The notes under the pieces are model-generated. The model saw nothing but the letters and a program-made list of their open reading frames with translations, did no database searches and was not told the origin of the DNA. Position numbers and translations under genes: made by a program. From Rhizobiales bacterium YIM 77505 (GTDB lineage Bacteria > Pseudomonadota > Alphaproteobacteria > Rhizobiales > Beijerinckiaceae), in NCBI GenBank assembly GCA_000745135.1, contig JQNH01000001.1, positions 62,001 through 126,000 of the forward strand: a DNA stretch of 64,000 bases. The letters run 5' to 3'. Position 1 is the first letter of the stretch, and the number at the start of each line of letters is the position of its first letter. This document shows positions 9,731 through 19,037 of this stretch, in pieces.

Positions 9731-9758
9731 CGCCCCTCGCCGCGAGGGCGCTTCGTTT
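9731..9758. terminator. probable bidirectional terminator between DUF305 gene and cueR
   Basis: The 29-nt gap between the convergent genes contains CGCCCCTCG (9731-9739) and CGAGGGCG (9743-9750), which pair with a single bulged C, followed by CTTCGTTT on the plus strand. It overlaps the cueR stop by one base. Confidence 0.6.
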
Positions 9759-10240
9759 CACGCCCTGCGATCGGCGCGCATCGTCCCCTTCTTGGGCGGT
9801 CTGAGCCCTGCTCCGAAGCGGTGGCTGCCGTGGTCGGCCGTCCCCGTCGGCGGTCCTGAGGCCAAGCCTTCGAGGATCGGACAGTCGGGCCGGTCGTCGC
9901 CGTGGCAGCTCTTGGCGAGATGCCGCAAGGTCGCGGCCATCGCTTCGATCTCGCGGGCCTTGCGCTCCAGGATCTCGACCTGCTCCAGCGCGATCCGCTT
10001 CACGTCGGCGCTCGCGCGGTCCCGGTCGCTCCACAACGCGATGAGCTCCGCGATGCGCTCGACGGAAAAGCCGAGATCCCGGGCGCGGCGGATGAAGACG
10101 AGGCGATGGACGTCGTTCGCCGAATAGACGCGATAGCCTGCCTGCGTGCGCGCCGGCCTCGGGATGAGCCCGATCGATTCATAATAGCGGATCATCTTGG
10201 CCGAGACGCCCGAGGCCCTTGCGGCTTCTCCGATGTTCAT
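9758..10240 (-). CDS. cueR: CueR, copper(I)-responsive MerR-family regulator
   Basis: A 160-residue MerR-family activator with an N-terminal winged helix-turn-helix ([22 protein letters not shown]), a dimerisation coiled coil (about 75-110) and the metal loop CHGDDRPDC. The two loop cysteines fall at 112 and 120 and a serine at 77, matching the residues that mark copper/silver sensing in E. coli CueR. The C-terminal tail is about 25 residues longer than in E. coli. The ATG overlaps the copA stop by 4 nt (ATGA), so both come from the copA promoter. Two CueR-type dyads, at 8950-8970 and 12790-12810, are its likely targets. Confidence 0.95.
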   Translation of the reverse strand: MNIGEAARASGVSAKMIRYYESIGLIPRPARTQAGYRVYSANDVHRLVFIRRARDLGFSVERIAELIALWSDRDRASADVKRIALEQVEILERKAREIEAMAATLRHLAKSCHGDDRPDCPILEGLASGPPTGTADHGSHRFGAGLRPPKKGTMRADRRA

Positions 10241-12747
10241 CGCTCGCTCCCTTGCGACAGGTGAGGCCGCGCCAGCGGCTTGAAGCGGCGCAGCCGCAAG
10301 GCATTGCCCACCACGAACACGCTCGACAGCGCCATCGCCCCGGCGGCCGCGATCGGCGACAGGAGGATTCCGAAGGCCGGATAGAGGACGCCCGCGGCGA
10401 CCGGGATCAGCACGACATTGTAGGCAAAGGCCCAGAACAGGTTCTGCCGGATGTTGCGCAGCGTCGCCCGCGACAGGGCGATAGCGTCGGCCACCGCCGT
10501 CAGGTCCCCCGAGATGAGGACGACGTCCGCGCTCTCGATCGCCACATCGGCGCCGGCTCCGATGGCGAGGCCGACATCGGCCGCCGCGAGCGCCGGCGCA
10601 TCGTTGATGCCGTCGCCGACGAAGGCGGTCCGCCGCCCGCCCATGGCCAGCCGCTTGATCGTCGCCACCTTTCCTTCGGGGAGGACCTCCGCCACCACCT
10701 CGTCGATGCCGACCTGACGCGCGACGGCTTCGGCGGTGCGGCGGTTGTCGCCGGTCACCATCACCACTTTCAGTCCGAGCCGATGGAGGGCCGCGATCGC
10801 CAGAGGGGTCGAAGGCTTGATCGGGTCGGCCACGGCGAGGACCACGGCGACGCGCCCGTCGAGCGCCGCATAGAGAGGCGTCTTGCCGAGCCCGCCGAGC
10901 TCCTCGGCCGCCGCCGCAAGCCCGCCGAGGTCATAGCCGAGCTTTGCCATCAGACGGTCGGCGCCGATCTCGACCCGGCGGCCGCCGACGACGGCCGAGA
11001 CGCCGTAGCCGGGGATCGCCTCGAAGCGGTCCGGCGCCAGCGGGCTCAAGCCCCGCCGTTTTGCCGCCTCCACGATCGCTCGCGCGATCGGGTGCTCGGA
11101 GCGCGCCTCGACCGCGGCGGCAAGGGCGAGGACCTCGGCCTCCTCGACGCCGGGTGCGACCAAAAGGTCCGTCAGTTCGGGGCGGCCCTTGGTGAGGGTG
11201 CCGGTCTTGTCGAGGGCCACCACCGCGACGCCGCTGAGGCTCTGCAGGGCCTCGCCCTTGCGGAACAAGAGTCCAAGCTCGGCCCCGCGGCCGGTGCCGA
11301 CCATGATCGAGGTGGGTGTCGCAAGCCCCATGGCGCAGGGGCAGGCGATGATCAGCACCGCCACCGCGTTGACGAGCGCAAAGCCGAGCGCCGGCTCCGG
11401 ACCGAGGAGGAGCCAGGCGACGAAGGTCGCCGCCGCGGCCGCCATCACCGCCGGAACAAACCAGGCCGTCACCCGGTCGACGAGACTCTGGATCGGCAGC
11501 TTCGCCCCTTGCGCCGTCTCGACGAGGCGGACGATCTGGGCGAGCATCGTGTCGGCGCCCACCCTCATGGCGCGGAAGGTGAAGCTTCCCGTCGTGTTGA
11601 TGGTGCCGCCCACCACCGGGTCCCCTGCCGCCTTGCGCACGGGGACCGGCTCGCCGGTGATCATCGACTCGTCGATGAAGGACGCGCCCTCGATGACGAT
11701 GCCGTCGACCGCCACCTTCTCGCCCGGGCGGACCTCGACGATGTCGCCGACGCGGATGTCCTCGAGCGCGATCTCGACCGGCGCGCCGTCGCGGATCACC
11801 CGCGCGCTGGGCGGGGCAAGGCCGAGCAGGTGCCTGATCGCCTCAGAGGCCCGCCCCTTGGCGCGCGCTTCGAGGAGGCGCCCCAGAAGGACCAGCGTCA
11901 CGATCACGGCCGCCGCCTCGTAATAGACATGGATCGTGCCGGCCGGCAGCGCCTGCGGCGCAAACGTCGCCGCCACCGAATAGCCGTAAGCCGCCGCCGC
12001 TCCCAGCGCCACGAGGGAGTTCATGTCGGGGGCACGGCGCAGGAGCGCGGGCAGACCCTTGCGAAAGAAGACGAACCCCGGACCGAAGAGAACCAGCGTG
12101 GTGAGGACGAACTGGATGAGCCAGCTCTCCCGGTGGCCGATCCGTGCCATCACGACGTCGTGCAGGGCCGGCACGAGATGCGAGCCCATTTCGATGACGG
12201 CCACGGGAAGGGTCAGCACAGCCGCCAGGGCGAGGGCCCGCGACAAGGCGCGATGCTCCTGCTCGCGGGCTTGGCGCTCGCGGTCGGTCCTGTCCGTGGC
12301 GACGATGGGATGGGCGTCGTATCCCGTCGCGCGCAGGGCTGCGACGAGGGCCGCGTGCGGGGCTGTCCCCGAGAGGTGACGGATGGTGGCGCGCCGGGTT
12401 GCGAGATTCACCACGGCGCCCCGCACGCCTGGCACAGCCTGCAGCGCCTTCTCGACCCGGGCGACGCAGGACGCGCAGCTCATGCCCTCGATGGCAAGCT
12501 CCGTGGTCTCTTCGGGGACAGCATAGCCTGCCTTGGCGATGGCCTCGGCAACTCCGTCGGGGTCGGGGCGGCCGTTGAAGCTCACCTCCGCCCGTTCGGT
12601 GGCCAGGTTGACCCGGGCCGCGCCTACGCTCGGCAGGGCGGCCAAGGCCTTTTCAATTCGGCCGACGCAGGAGGCGCAGCTCATGCCTGCGATGCGGAAC
12701 GAGAGCGTCGCACCTGGGTGGTCCGGCATGGCGGGCGCGGCAGCCAT
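10237..12747 (-). CDS. copA: CopA, copper(I)-exporting P1B-type ATPase
   Basis: An 836-residue P-type ATPase that pumps Cu(I) from cytoplasm to periplasm. Two N-terminal HMA domains carry GMSCASC (C24/C27 and C91/C94). The transmembrane copper site CPC appears in [15 protein letters not shown], the phosphorylation loop is DKTGTLTKG, the N-domain His-Pro is in SEHPIA, and the hinge motif is [11 protein letters not shown]. An upstream in-frame TTG at 12813 would add 22 codons but lies inside the -35 box of its own promoter. The ATG at 12747 is preceded by AAGGAGAGG at ideal distance, so I use that start. It forms an operon with cueR. Confidence 0.97.
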   Translation of the reverse strand: MAAAPAMPDHPGATLSFRIAGMSCASCVGRIEKALAALPSVGAARVNLATERAEVSFNGRPDPDGVAEAIAKAGYAVPEETTELAIEGMSCASCVARVEKALQAVPGVRGAVVNLATRRATIRHLSGTAPHAALVAALRATGYDAHPIVATDRTDRERQAREQEHRALSRALALAAVLTLPVAVIEMGSHLVPALHDVVMARIGHRESWLIQFVLTTLVLFGPGFVFFRKGLPALLRRAPDMNSLVALGAAAAYGYSVAATFAPQALPAGTIHVYYEAAAVIVTLVLLGRLLEARAKGRASEAIRHLLGLAPPSARVIRDGAPVEIALEDIRVGDIVEVRPGEKVAVDGIVIEGASFIDESMITGEPVPVRKAAGDPVVGGTINTTGSFTFRAMRVGADTMLAQIVRLVETAQGAKLPIQSLVDRVTAWFVPAVMAAAAATFVAWLLLGPEPALGFALVNAVAVLIIACPCAMGLATPTSIMVGTGRGAELGLLFRKGEALQSLSGVAVVALDKTGTLTKGRPELTDLLVAPGVEEAEVLALAAAVEARSEHPIARAIVEAAKRRGLSPLAPDRFEAIPGYGVSAVVGGRRVEIGADRLMAKLGYDLGGLAAAAEELGGLGKTPLYAALDGRVAVVLAVADPIKPSTPLAIAALHRLGLKVVMVTGDNRRTAEAVARQVGIDEVVAEVLPEGKVATIKRLAMGGRRTAFVGDGINDAPALAAADVGLAIGAGADVAIESADVVLISGDLTAVADAIALSRATLRNIRQNLFWAFAYNVVLIPVAAGVLYPAFGILLSPIAAAGAMALSSVFVVGNALRLRRFKPLARPHLSQGSER

Positions 12748-12782
12748 GGCACCTCTCCTTCGGATGGATCCGATCGGCCGCC

Positions 12783-12813
12783 TTTCTGGGTCTTCCAATG
12801 ATGGGAAGGTCAA
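12783..12813 (-). promoter_or_regulatory. CueR-type operator and promoter for copA-cueR
   Basis: On the minus strand TTGACC (plus 12808-12813) is followed after 19 bp by CAGAAA (plus 12783-12788). Between and overlapping them is an imperfect dyad with arms ACCTTCC and GGAAGAC (plus 12790-12810). This is the standard geometry of CueR-activated copper promoters and resembles the copZ operator at 8947. CueR would thus regulate its own operon. Confidence 0.88.
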
Positions 12814-13006
12814 GCGCCATTTCGACCCTTGGCGCCAAGGCAGGATGACGCAGGGCAGGACAGCCCGGCGCCCGCGCAGGTTGCGGCCTTCGATCTTCTG
12901 CCGCCGTTGGACGATTTCTTAAGCTCCCCCGTGCCAGGCTCGGGCCCCGTGGAGCCTGCCACCTTGCGTCCTGGCAGCCCTTCGCACGCCAACCGAAGAA
13001 CAACTC

Positions 13007-14986
13007 ATGTCCCGCCTTTTCTCTCGCTTCAGCCTGACGGTTCAAATCGGCCTCATCGGCGCCATCGGCATTCTCGGCATCCTGGCTTTGGCCGCCGTGT
13101 TGACCCTCGGTTCCTCACGGCAGGAGCGGCACCAGGAGGCAGGCGACACGGCCGTGCGGCTGCGCAATGCGGTGGCCGAGCTCGACTCCTCGCTCCTCGA
13201 AGCGCGCCGGGCCGAAAAGGACTTCCTGCTGCACAAGCGCGAGAACGAGATCGCCCGTCACGGGGAGATGAGCCGCGCCGCCAGCGAGAGCCTCGCCGCG
13301 GTGGAGGCGGTGCTGGCGCAGCGCCCTGAGCTCGACAAGCTGCAGGCGAAGGCCCAGACCATCCGCGAACGGCTTGATCACTATCTGCGCGCCTTCCGCG
13401 CGCTTGTCGCCATGGAGCGCCAGCTCGGCCTTGACGAAGCCTCAGGACTGCGCGGCGCGCTGCGGAAATCCGTCGAGGCGATCGAGACCCGCCTTGCCGA
13501 CATCGACGAGCTCATCCTGAAGAACCTCATGCTCGCCATGCGCGGGCATGAGCGGGAATTCGTTCTTCAGCCCTCGCAGCGGTCGCTCGAGGCGATGAAG
13601 AAGCTGGCGGCCGAATTCAACGCCGCTCTGCCGTCTGCTCCGATTGCCCCGCGCATGCGAACCGAGGTCGCCCAGCGCATGGCCGATTACCAGCGCGATT
13701 TTGCGGCCTATGTCGAGGGACGCACATTGGCCGAAGAGGCGGAGAAGGCGCTGTCGGAGGCCTATGCGGCGCTCGATCCCATCTTCGACGAGCTCGCGGC
13801 CGCGGCCAACGAACGGTTCGCCGCCGCGCAGCGGGAGCTTGCGGAAAGCCGCCTCGCCACCACGCGCCTCATGTGGAGCGCCATCGCCGTCGTGCTGCTC
13901 CTGACGGCCATGGCCGCCTTCGTGGTGGCGCGCGCCATCGCCAAGCCGCTCGTTTCCATGACCGAGGCCATGCGGCGCCTCGCCGAAAACGACAATACGG
14001 TGCGGGTGCCGGGCCAAGGGCGTCGCGACGAGATCGGGCAGATGGCCAAGGCCGTCGAGGTCTTCAAGCAGAACGCCCTCGAGCGTCAGCGGCTCGAGGA
14101 GGAGGCGAAGCTTCGCGACGCCGCCGCGACGGCCGAGAAGCGCCGCATCATGGCCGATCTTGCCGCCGCCTTCGACGCCAAGGTCGGCGGCCTGGTCGCG
14201 TCCCTCGAAGCCGCCGCAACGGAGATGGAGGCGACGGCCCGATCCATGTCGGCAACGGCCGAGCAGACGAACCAGCAGGCGCTCGCGGTGGCGAGCTCCG
14301 CCGAGCAGACGGCCGGCAACGTCCAGACCGTGGCGAGCGCCGCCGAGGAGCTTTCCGTATCGTCCCAGGAAATCGGGGCGCGGGTGAGTGAATCGGCCCG
14401 TTGCGTGGCCCGTGCCGTCGAGGAGGCGCGGCGCACCGACGGCACCGTGCGCACCCTTGCCGAAGGCGCGGAGCGGATCGGCGAGGTGATCCAGCTCATC
14501 AGCCAGATCGCGGCGCAGACCAATCTCCTCGCCTTGAACGCCACCATCGAGGCGGCGCGGGCGGGCGAGGCCGGCAAGGGCTTCGCCGTCGTCGCAAGCG
14601 AGGTCAAGAACCTGGCGAGCCAGACGGCCAAGGCGACGGACGAGATCGCGGCACAGATCGCCCAGATCCAGAACGCGACCACCGGCGCCGTGCAGGCGAT
14701 CCAGGGCATCGGCGCCACCATCGAGGAGGTCAACGGCATCGCCTCCTCCATCGCGGCCGCGGTCGAGGAGCAGCTCGCCGCCACCCAGGAGATCGCCCGC
14801 AACATCCACGAGGCTTCGCGCGGCACCCACCAGGTGACCGACCGGATCGGCCAGGTGCGGGACGCCGCGACCCATACCGGCGGCGCCGCCCAGCAGGTGC
14901 TGGCCTCGGCGGGCGAGCTGTCCCGCGGCGCTCAGCTCCTCAGCCGCGAGGTGACCGCCTTCCTCAACGAGGTGCGGGCGGCCTGA
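13007..14986 (+). CDS. methyl-accepting chemotaxis protein
   Basis: A 659-residue chemoreceptor. A transmembrane helix at about 10-32 and another at about 285-307 ([20 protein letters not shown]) enclose a roughly 250-residue all-helical periplasmic sensor domain, which fits a helical bimodular (HBM) type fold. A HAMP domain follows (about 307-360), then the methyl-accepting signalling domain. The hairpin tip is recognisable as [21 protein letters not shown], where CheA and CheW bind. No C-terminal CheR-binding pentapeptide is present. The ligand cannot be told from sequence. It stands alone: copA diverges upstream and the next gene, uxuA, converges with a 16-nt gap. Confidence 0.95.
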   Translation: MSRLFSRFSLTVQIGLIGAIGILGILALAAVLTLGSSRQERHQEAGDTAVRLRNAVAELDSSLLEARRAEKDFLLHKRENEIARHGEMSRAASESLAAVEAVLAQRPELDKLQAKAQTIRERLDHYLRAFRALVAMERQLGLDEASGLRGALRKSVEAIETRLADIDELILKNLMLAMRGHEREFVLQPSQRSLEAMKKLAAEFNAALPSAPIAPRMRTEVAQRMADYQRDFAAYVEGRTLAEEAEKALSEAYAALDPIFDELAAAANERFAAAQRELAESRLATTRLMWSAIAVVLLLTAMAAFVVARAIAKPLVSMTEAMRRLAENDNTVRVPGQGRRDEIGQMAKAVEVFKQNALERQRLEEEAKLRDAAATAEKRRIMADLAAAFDAKVGGLVASLEAAATEMEATARSMSATAEQTNQQALAVASSAEQTAGNVQTVASAAEELSVSSQEIGARVSESARCVARAVEEARRTDGTVRTLAEGAERIGEVIQLISQIAAQTNLLALNATIEAARAGEAGKGFAVVASEVKNLASQTAKATDEIAAQIAQIQNATTGAVQAIQGIGATIEEVNGIASSIAAAVEEQLAATQEIARNIHEASRGTHQVTDRIGQVRDAATHTGGAAQQVLASAGELSRGAQLLSREVTAFLNEVRAA

Positions 14987-15002
14987 GCAGCGGTTGCAGG
15001 CG

Positions 15003-16172
15003 CTACCGCGACAGGGCGAGCGCGACGCCTCTCAGCTCGGCGAGGCCCTTGAGGCGGCCGATGAGCGTGTAGCCTGGATGGGTCGGCCGGCCGGCGTCCT
15101 GCAAAAGGACATGGCCGTGGTCAGGCCGGAAGGGGATGATCCAGTCCGGGCGGCCGTCGGCCCTGCGGCGCTTCTCCTCCGCCAGGAGCGCCTCGACCAC
15201 GGCCACCATGTCGACATCGCCGCCAAGATGGTCGGCCTCGTAGAAGGAGCCGTCGGGCTCCTTCTTCACGTTGCGCAGATGCGCGAAGCGGATGTGCCCG
15301 GAAAAGCGCCGGGCCATGGCGGGCACGTCGTTGTGGGCGCCCGCGCCGAGGGAGCCCGTGCAGAAGGTGAGGCCGTTGGCCGGGGAGGGACACGCCTCGA
15401 CGATGAAGGCGAGGTCCTCGGCGCTGGAGACGATGCGCGGCAGGCCGAGAAGCGGCCGCGGCGGGTCGTCCGGATGAACGCACATCCATACGCCCAGCTC
15501 CTCCGCGGTCGGGACGACCTCGCGCAGGAAGCGGGCGAGGTTGGCGCGCAAGGCGTCGGCGTCGATGCCCTCGTAGCGGTCGAGCATGCGCTTGAGGCCC
15601 GGGATGTCGTAGCGCTCGAAGGCGCCGGGGAGCCCCGCCATGATGGTGGCCAGGAGCCTCTCCTTGTCCGCTTCGCTCGCCCCGGCGAACCAGCGCCGGG
15701 CCTCGTCCATGGTGGCCGGCGCGTGCTCGGCCTCGGCGCCGGGGCGCTCCAGCATCAATACGTCGAAGGCGGCATAGAGATGAGCGTCGAACCGCAGGGC
15801 GCTTGCCCCGTTCGGCAGGCGGTAGTCGAGATTGGTGCGCGTCCAGTCGAGGAGCGGCATGAAGTTGTAGCAGATCGTGCGCACCCCGGCCGCTGCGAGA
15901 TTGCGAAGGGAGTCGCGATAGGCGGCGAAGAGCGGCTCGAGCGGCCCTTCGCCGAGCTTGATGCGCTCGTGGACGGGCAGGCTCTCGACCACGCTCCAAG
16001 TAAAGCCGGCCCGCTCGATCGCCGCCTTGCGCTCCGCGATGGCTTCGAGCGGCCAGACCTCGCCATAGGGGATCTCGTGCAGGGCGGTGACGATCCCGGT
16101 GGCGCCGGTCTGCCTGATCTCGGCGAGGGTGATGTCGTCAGCCGGTCCGAACCAGCGCCAGGTCTCTTCCAC
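15003..16172 (-). CDS. uxuA: mannonate dehydratase
   Basis: A 389-residue UxuA, which dehydrates D-mannonate to 2-keto-3-deoxy-D-gluconate in the hexuronate pathway. The start MEETWRWFGPADDITL and the segments TICYNFMPLLDWTRTNL, GVWMCVHPDDPPRPLLGLPRIVS and FCTGSLGA are family hallmarks, with the metal-binding His and Cys in those last two segments. Length is normal. It lies 35 nt downstream of the TRAP permease gene dctM on the same strand. The transporter is therefore likely to import a hexuronate or aldonate that feeds this enzyme. No other uxu or kdg gene is in the window. Confidence 0.95.
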   Translation of the reverse strand: MEETWRWFGPADDITLAEIRQTGATGIVTALHEIPYGEVWPLEAIAERKAAIERAGFTWSVVESLPVHERIKLGEGPLEPLFAAYRDSLRNLAAAGVRTICYNFMPLLDWTRTNLDYRLPNGASALRFDAHLYAAFDVLMLERPGAEAEHAPATMDEARRWFAGASEADKERLLATIMAGLPGAFERYDIPGLKRMLDRYEGIDADALRANLARFLREVVPTAEELGVWMCVHPDDPPRPLLGLPRIVSSAEDLAFIVEACPSPANGLTFCTGSLGAGAHNDVPAMARRFSGHIRFAHLRNVKKEPDGSFYEADHLGGDVDMVAVVEALLAEEKRRRADGRPDWIIPFRPDHGHVLLQDAGRPTHPGYTLIGRLKGLAELRGVALALSR

Positions 16173-16207
16173 GATGCTCTCTTCTCAATGGGGTGCTCCC
16201 CGTCCCG

Positions 16208-17485
16208 TCAGAAGATCAGATCCGGCAGGACGAGCACCAGGCTTGGGAACAGGATCATCACGATCACCAGGAGGATGACGGCCGCAAGGAAGGGCAGCGC
16301 CTCTCGCGTGTACTCGTCCATCGGGCAGTTCAGCATGCCGCAGACGGTGTACATGGCGACGCCGACCGGCGGCGTCATGCCGCCGAGCGTCACCGTCGTC
16401 ATCATCACGAGCCCGAAATGCACCGGATCGATGCCGAGCCGGGTGATCACCGGGACCAGGATCGGGGTCAGCAGGAGCGTGATGACCGTGGATTCGAGGA
16501 ACATGCCGAGCACGGTCAGGAACGCGACGAGCAGGACCATCAGCACGTACTTGTTGCTGGTGAGGCCCGCCAGGAACGAGGTCGCCTGCTGGGGCACGCT
16601 CTCCAGCGTGATCATGTAGCCGAGCATCGCCGAGAACATGATGATCAGCATGATCATGCCCGTGTCGGTGACGCTGTGGCGCAGGGCGCCGTACAGGGAG
16701 TGCCACTTGAGCTGCCGGTGCACGAAGGCGCCGATCACGATGGCGTAGGCGACCGCGAAAGCCCCGGCCTCGGAGGGGGTGAAGAGACCGTAGCGGATGC
16801 CGACGATCAGCATGATCGGGAAGAGGAGCGCCCACTTGCTCTCCCACATGGCGAGGAGCACCTCGCGGCCGGCCGGCAGCTTCTTCAGCTCCGGCTCGTA
16901 GCCGCGCCGCACCGCGACGATGTACGTCGTCGCCATGAGGAAGACGGTCATGAGGAGACCGGGGACGATCCCGGCGACGAACAGGCGCCCAATCGAGACG
17001 TTGCCGAGGAAGCCGTAGAGGATGAGGCCGATGCTCGGCGGGATCGTTGCCGTGATGAGCGAGCCGACCGAGATCACCGCGCAGGTGAAGCCGCGCGAAT
17101 AGCGCCGCTCCAGCATGGCCGGCCCGAGGATGCGCGCCTCCATGGCCGCGTCCGCCACCGCCGAGCCCGACACGCCGCCCATCAGGGCGCTGAGCGCGAT
17201 GGCGACCTGGGCAAGCCCGCCTTTCATCCAGCCGGTGAGCACGGTGGCGAGGCGGATCAGCCGCTCGGTGATGCCGGCCTCGTTCATGAGATGGCCGGCG
17301 AAGACGAAGAGCGGCACGGCGAGCAGGGGGAAGGATTGCGTCGCCGAGACGATCTTCTGCACGGCGATCGACGGCGGCATCGGCCCGAAGATGTAGAAGA
17401 GGAAGGCGGCCGTCCCGATCGCAAAGGCGACCGGCATGCCGAGGAACATGAGGCCGAGGAAGAGGAAGGTGACGGTGGCGGTCAT
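16208..17485 (-). CDS. dctM: TRAP transporter large permease subunit (DctM family)
   Basis: A 425-residue, very hydrophobic protein with about 12 membrane segments, the length and pattern of the DctM channel subunit of tripartite ATP-independent periplasmic transporters. It starts MTATVTFLFLGLMFLGMPVAFAIG and contains the conserved SGSAVADAAMEARILGPAM and GGMTPPVGVAMYTVCG regions. It uses the sodium gradient to move a carboxylated substrate delivered by DctP. Its start overlaps the end of dctQ by 4 nt, and uxuA follows, suggesting a hexuronate or related sugar acid as substrate. Confidence 0.95.
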   Translation of the reverse strand: MTATVTFLFLGLMFLGMPVAFAIGTAAFLFYIFGPMPPSIAVQKIVSATQSFPLLAVPLFVFAGHLMNEAGITERLIRLATVLTGWMKGGLAQVAIALSALMGGVSGSAVADAAMEARILGPAMLERRYSRGFTCAVISVGSLITATIPPSIGLILYGFLGNVSIGRLFVAGIVPGLLMTVFLMATTYIVAVRRGYEPELKKLPAGREVLLAMWESKWALLFPIMLIVGIRYGLFTPSEAGAFAVAYAIVIGAFVHRQLKWHSLYGALRHSVTDTGMIMLIIMFSAMLGYMITLESVPQQATSFLAGLTSNKYVLMVLLVAFLTVLGMFLESTVITLLLTPILVPVITRLGIDPVHFGLVMMTTVTLGGMTPPVGVAMYTVCGMLNCPMDEYTREALPFLAAVILLVIVMILFPSLVLVLPDLIF

Positions 17486-17970
17486 AGGACGGTCCCGTCG
17501 CGGCCTTCGAGGGAAAGCGTCTCGCGGCCCGCAAGTCCGCGGACGAGCCGCGTGACGGCGGTAATGAGGAGGAGGAGCGCGCCCGCCGGGATCGCCGCCG
17601 TCACCCAGCCATAGCTGATGCCGGCGTCCCCAAGCTCACGCTCGAGATTGAGGAGGGTGAGCCGGCTGCCGAGCCATACCAGCGCCGAGAGGAAGGCGGC
17701 GATCACGATGAGCCACGCGACGGCAAGCAGGCGCCGCACCTCGGCCGGGAAGCGCCGCACCAGGATATCGATCTCGATATGCTGGTTGCGCTTCAGCGCC
17801 ACGTCGGCGCCGAGCACCGCCGACCAGGCGAAGAAGAGCTGCGCGAAGTCGATCGCCCAGATCAGGGGCGTGCCAAGGGTCCGGCCGATGGCACCGATGA
17901 ACACGAGGGCGGCCATGGCCGCGAAGAGGAGGACGCCCACGACCTCCTCGGCCCGTTCGAGATGTTGCAC
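17482..17970 (-). CDS. dctQ: TRAP transporter small permease subunit (DctQ family)
   Basis: A 162-residue protein with four predicted membrane segments, the standard DctQ layout. The motif WAIDFAQLFFAWSAVLGADVALKRNQHIEIDIL is the family signature around helices 2 and 3. It pairs with DctM and its stop overlaps the dctM start by 4 nt. The start is a GTG at 17970 with AGGAG about 9 nt upstream. In the ancestral operon it would have followed dctP by some 60 nt; an IS481-family element now lies between them, so expression from the dctP promoter may be interrupted. Confidence 0.93.
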   Translation of the reverse strand: MQHLERAEEVVGVLLFAAMAALVFIGAIGRTLGTPLIWAIDFAQLFFAWSAVLGADVALKRNQHIEIDILVRRFPAEVRRLLAVAWLIVIAAFLSALVWLGSRLTLLNLERELGDAGISYGWVTAAIPAGALLLLITAVTRLVRGLAGRETLSLEGRDGTVL

Positions 17971-18006
17971 GGCGAGCGGCTCCTGATGAGAGGACGCCTG
18001 TGACGG

Positions 18007-18012
18007 CCTAGA
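18007..18012. repeat. left target-site duplication of the IS element
   Basis: CCTAGA flanks the left end of the element and matches the copy at 19032-19037 exactly. Six-base duplications of the form NCTAGN are characteristic of IS481-family insertion. Confidence 0.92.
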
Positions 18013-19031
18013 TGTCGAAGCTATGAAGGTTGTTCATCCGGGGCTGAGGTGTGAGGCTGGGGTTGCGAAGCCAACCAACCCCGACCGGAGCACCCGGATG
18101 AACGTTCACCAGCATGCCCGCATGACGGTCCATGGTCGAGCCCTTCTCGTGTCGCGCATCCGCCAGGAGGGCTGGCGCGTGAGGGATGCGGCTGGCGCCG
18201 CCGGCGTCTCGGAGCGAACTGCCTACAAATGGCTGGCGCGCTTTCGGGCCGGCGGCGAGCGGATGCTTCACGACAGGAGCTCGGCGCCGGCCCGGCCGCG
18301 TCGTCGCCTGTCGCCCGAGACCCTCGCCGCCATCGAGCGGCTGCGCCGCCAGCGCCTCTCCGGCCCGGCGATCGCCCGCCAGCTCGGCCAGCCGCGCTCC
18401 ACGGTCGGCGCCGTGCTGCGCCGCCTCGGGCTCGGGCGCCGCGCGGCCATTGAGCCCAAGCCCCCGGTTGTGCGTTACGAGCGGGAGCGGCCCGGCGAAC
18501 TCATCCATCTCGACACCAAGAAGCTTGGACGCATCGCCAGGCCAAGCCATCGCGTCACCGGCAACCGACGCGATCGGGTCGCCGGCACAGGGTGGGAGCA
18601 CCTGCACGTCGCCGTGGATGACGCCTCGCGCCTCGCCTACACCGAGGTGCTGCCGAGCGAGCGCAAGGAGGACGCCGTGGCCTTCCTGTCCCGGGCGCTC
18701 GCCTTCTTCGCAGCCCACGGCGTCCGCGTCGAGCGCGTCATGACCGACAACGGCTCGGCCTACAAAAGCTTCGCCTTCCGCAACCGCCTGGCCGAGGCAG
18801 GCCTGCGCCATATCCGCACCAAGCCCTACACGCCCAGGACCAACGGAAAAGCCGAACGCTTCATCCAGACCAGCCTCCGCGAGTGGGCCTACGCCCGAAC
18901 CTACCAGACCTCTGCCGAGCGAGCCCACGCCATGCAGCCCTGGATCACCGCCTACAACTCCACCCGACCCCACTCAGCCCTCGGCGGAAAACCACCCCTC
19001 AGCCGCCTGAACAACGTGCTTGGATTCGACA
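18013..19031 (+). mobile_element. IS481-family insertion sequence, complete
   Basis: A 1019-bp element bounded by imperfect terminal inverted repeats of about 26-30 bp that begin TGTCGAA at each end and share GTTGTTCA further in. It carries one transposase gene and is flanked by perfect 6-bp direct repeats CCTAGA. The insertion lies exactly at the stop codon of dctP and separates it from dctQ, dctM and uxuA. Intact ends, intact transposase and perfect target duplication suggest a recent insertion. Confidence 0.93.
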
Positions 19032-19036
19032 CCTAG
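18098..19036 (+). CDS. IS481-family transposase
   Basis: A 312-residue DDE transposase. The N-terminal helix-turn-helix region (SRIRQEGWRVRDAAGAAGVSERTAYKWLARF) is followed by an integrase core with the catalytic residues visible in LIHLDTKKL (D), VMTDNGSAYKS (D) and TNGKAERFIQ (E), and the closing YNSTRPHSALGGKPP typical of the family. The start ATG at 18098 matches the usual MN.H..AR beginning of IS481 transposases and has GGAG upstream. The stop codon TAG (19034-19036) lies in the duplicated target site, outside the element proper, as known for this family with its CTAG target. Confidence 0.95.
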   Translation: MNVHQHARMTVHGRALLVSRIRQEGWRVRDAAGAAGVSERTAYKWLARFRAGGERMLHDRSSAPARPRRRLSPETLAAIERLRRQRLSGPAIARQLGQPRSTVGAVLRRLGLGRRAAIEPKPPVVRYERERPGELIHLDTKKLGRIARPSHRVTGNRRDRVAGTGWEHLHVAVDDASRLAYTEVLPSERKEDAVAFLSRALAFFAAHGVRVERVMTDNGSAYKSFAFRNRLAEAGLRHIRTKPYTPRTNGKAERFIQTSLREWAYARTYQTSAERAHAMQPWITAYNSTRPHSALGGKPPLSRLNNVLGFDT

Positions 19037-19037
19037 A
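19032..19037. repeat. right target-site duplication of the IS element
   Basis: CCTAGA, identical to 18007-18012. Because CTAG is palindromic, this single site supplies the stop codon of the transposase on the plus strand (19034-19036) and of dctP on the minus strand (19033-19035). Confidence 0.92.

Noticed and set aside
10219-12801. 860-codon open frame on the plus strand opposite copA
   Set aside because: It is a shadow of copA on the other strand caused by GC-rich third positions. It is low-complexity, rich in Arg, Asp and His, and copA carries all P-type ATPase motifs.
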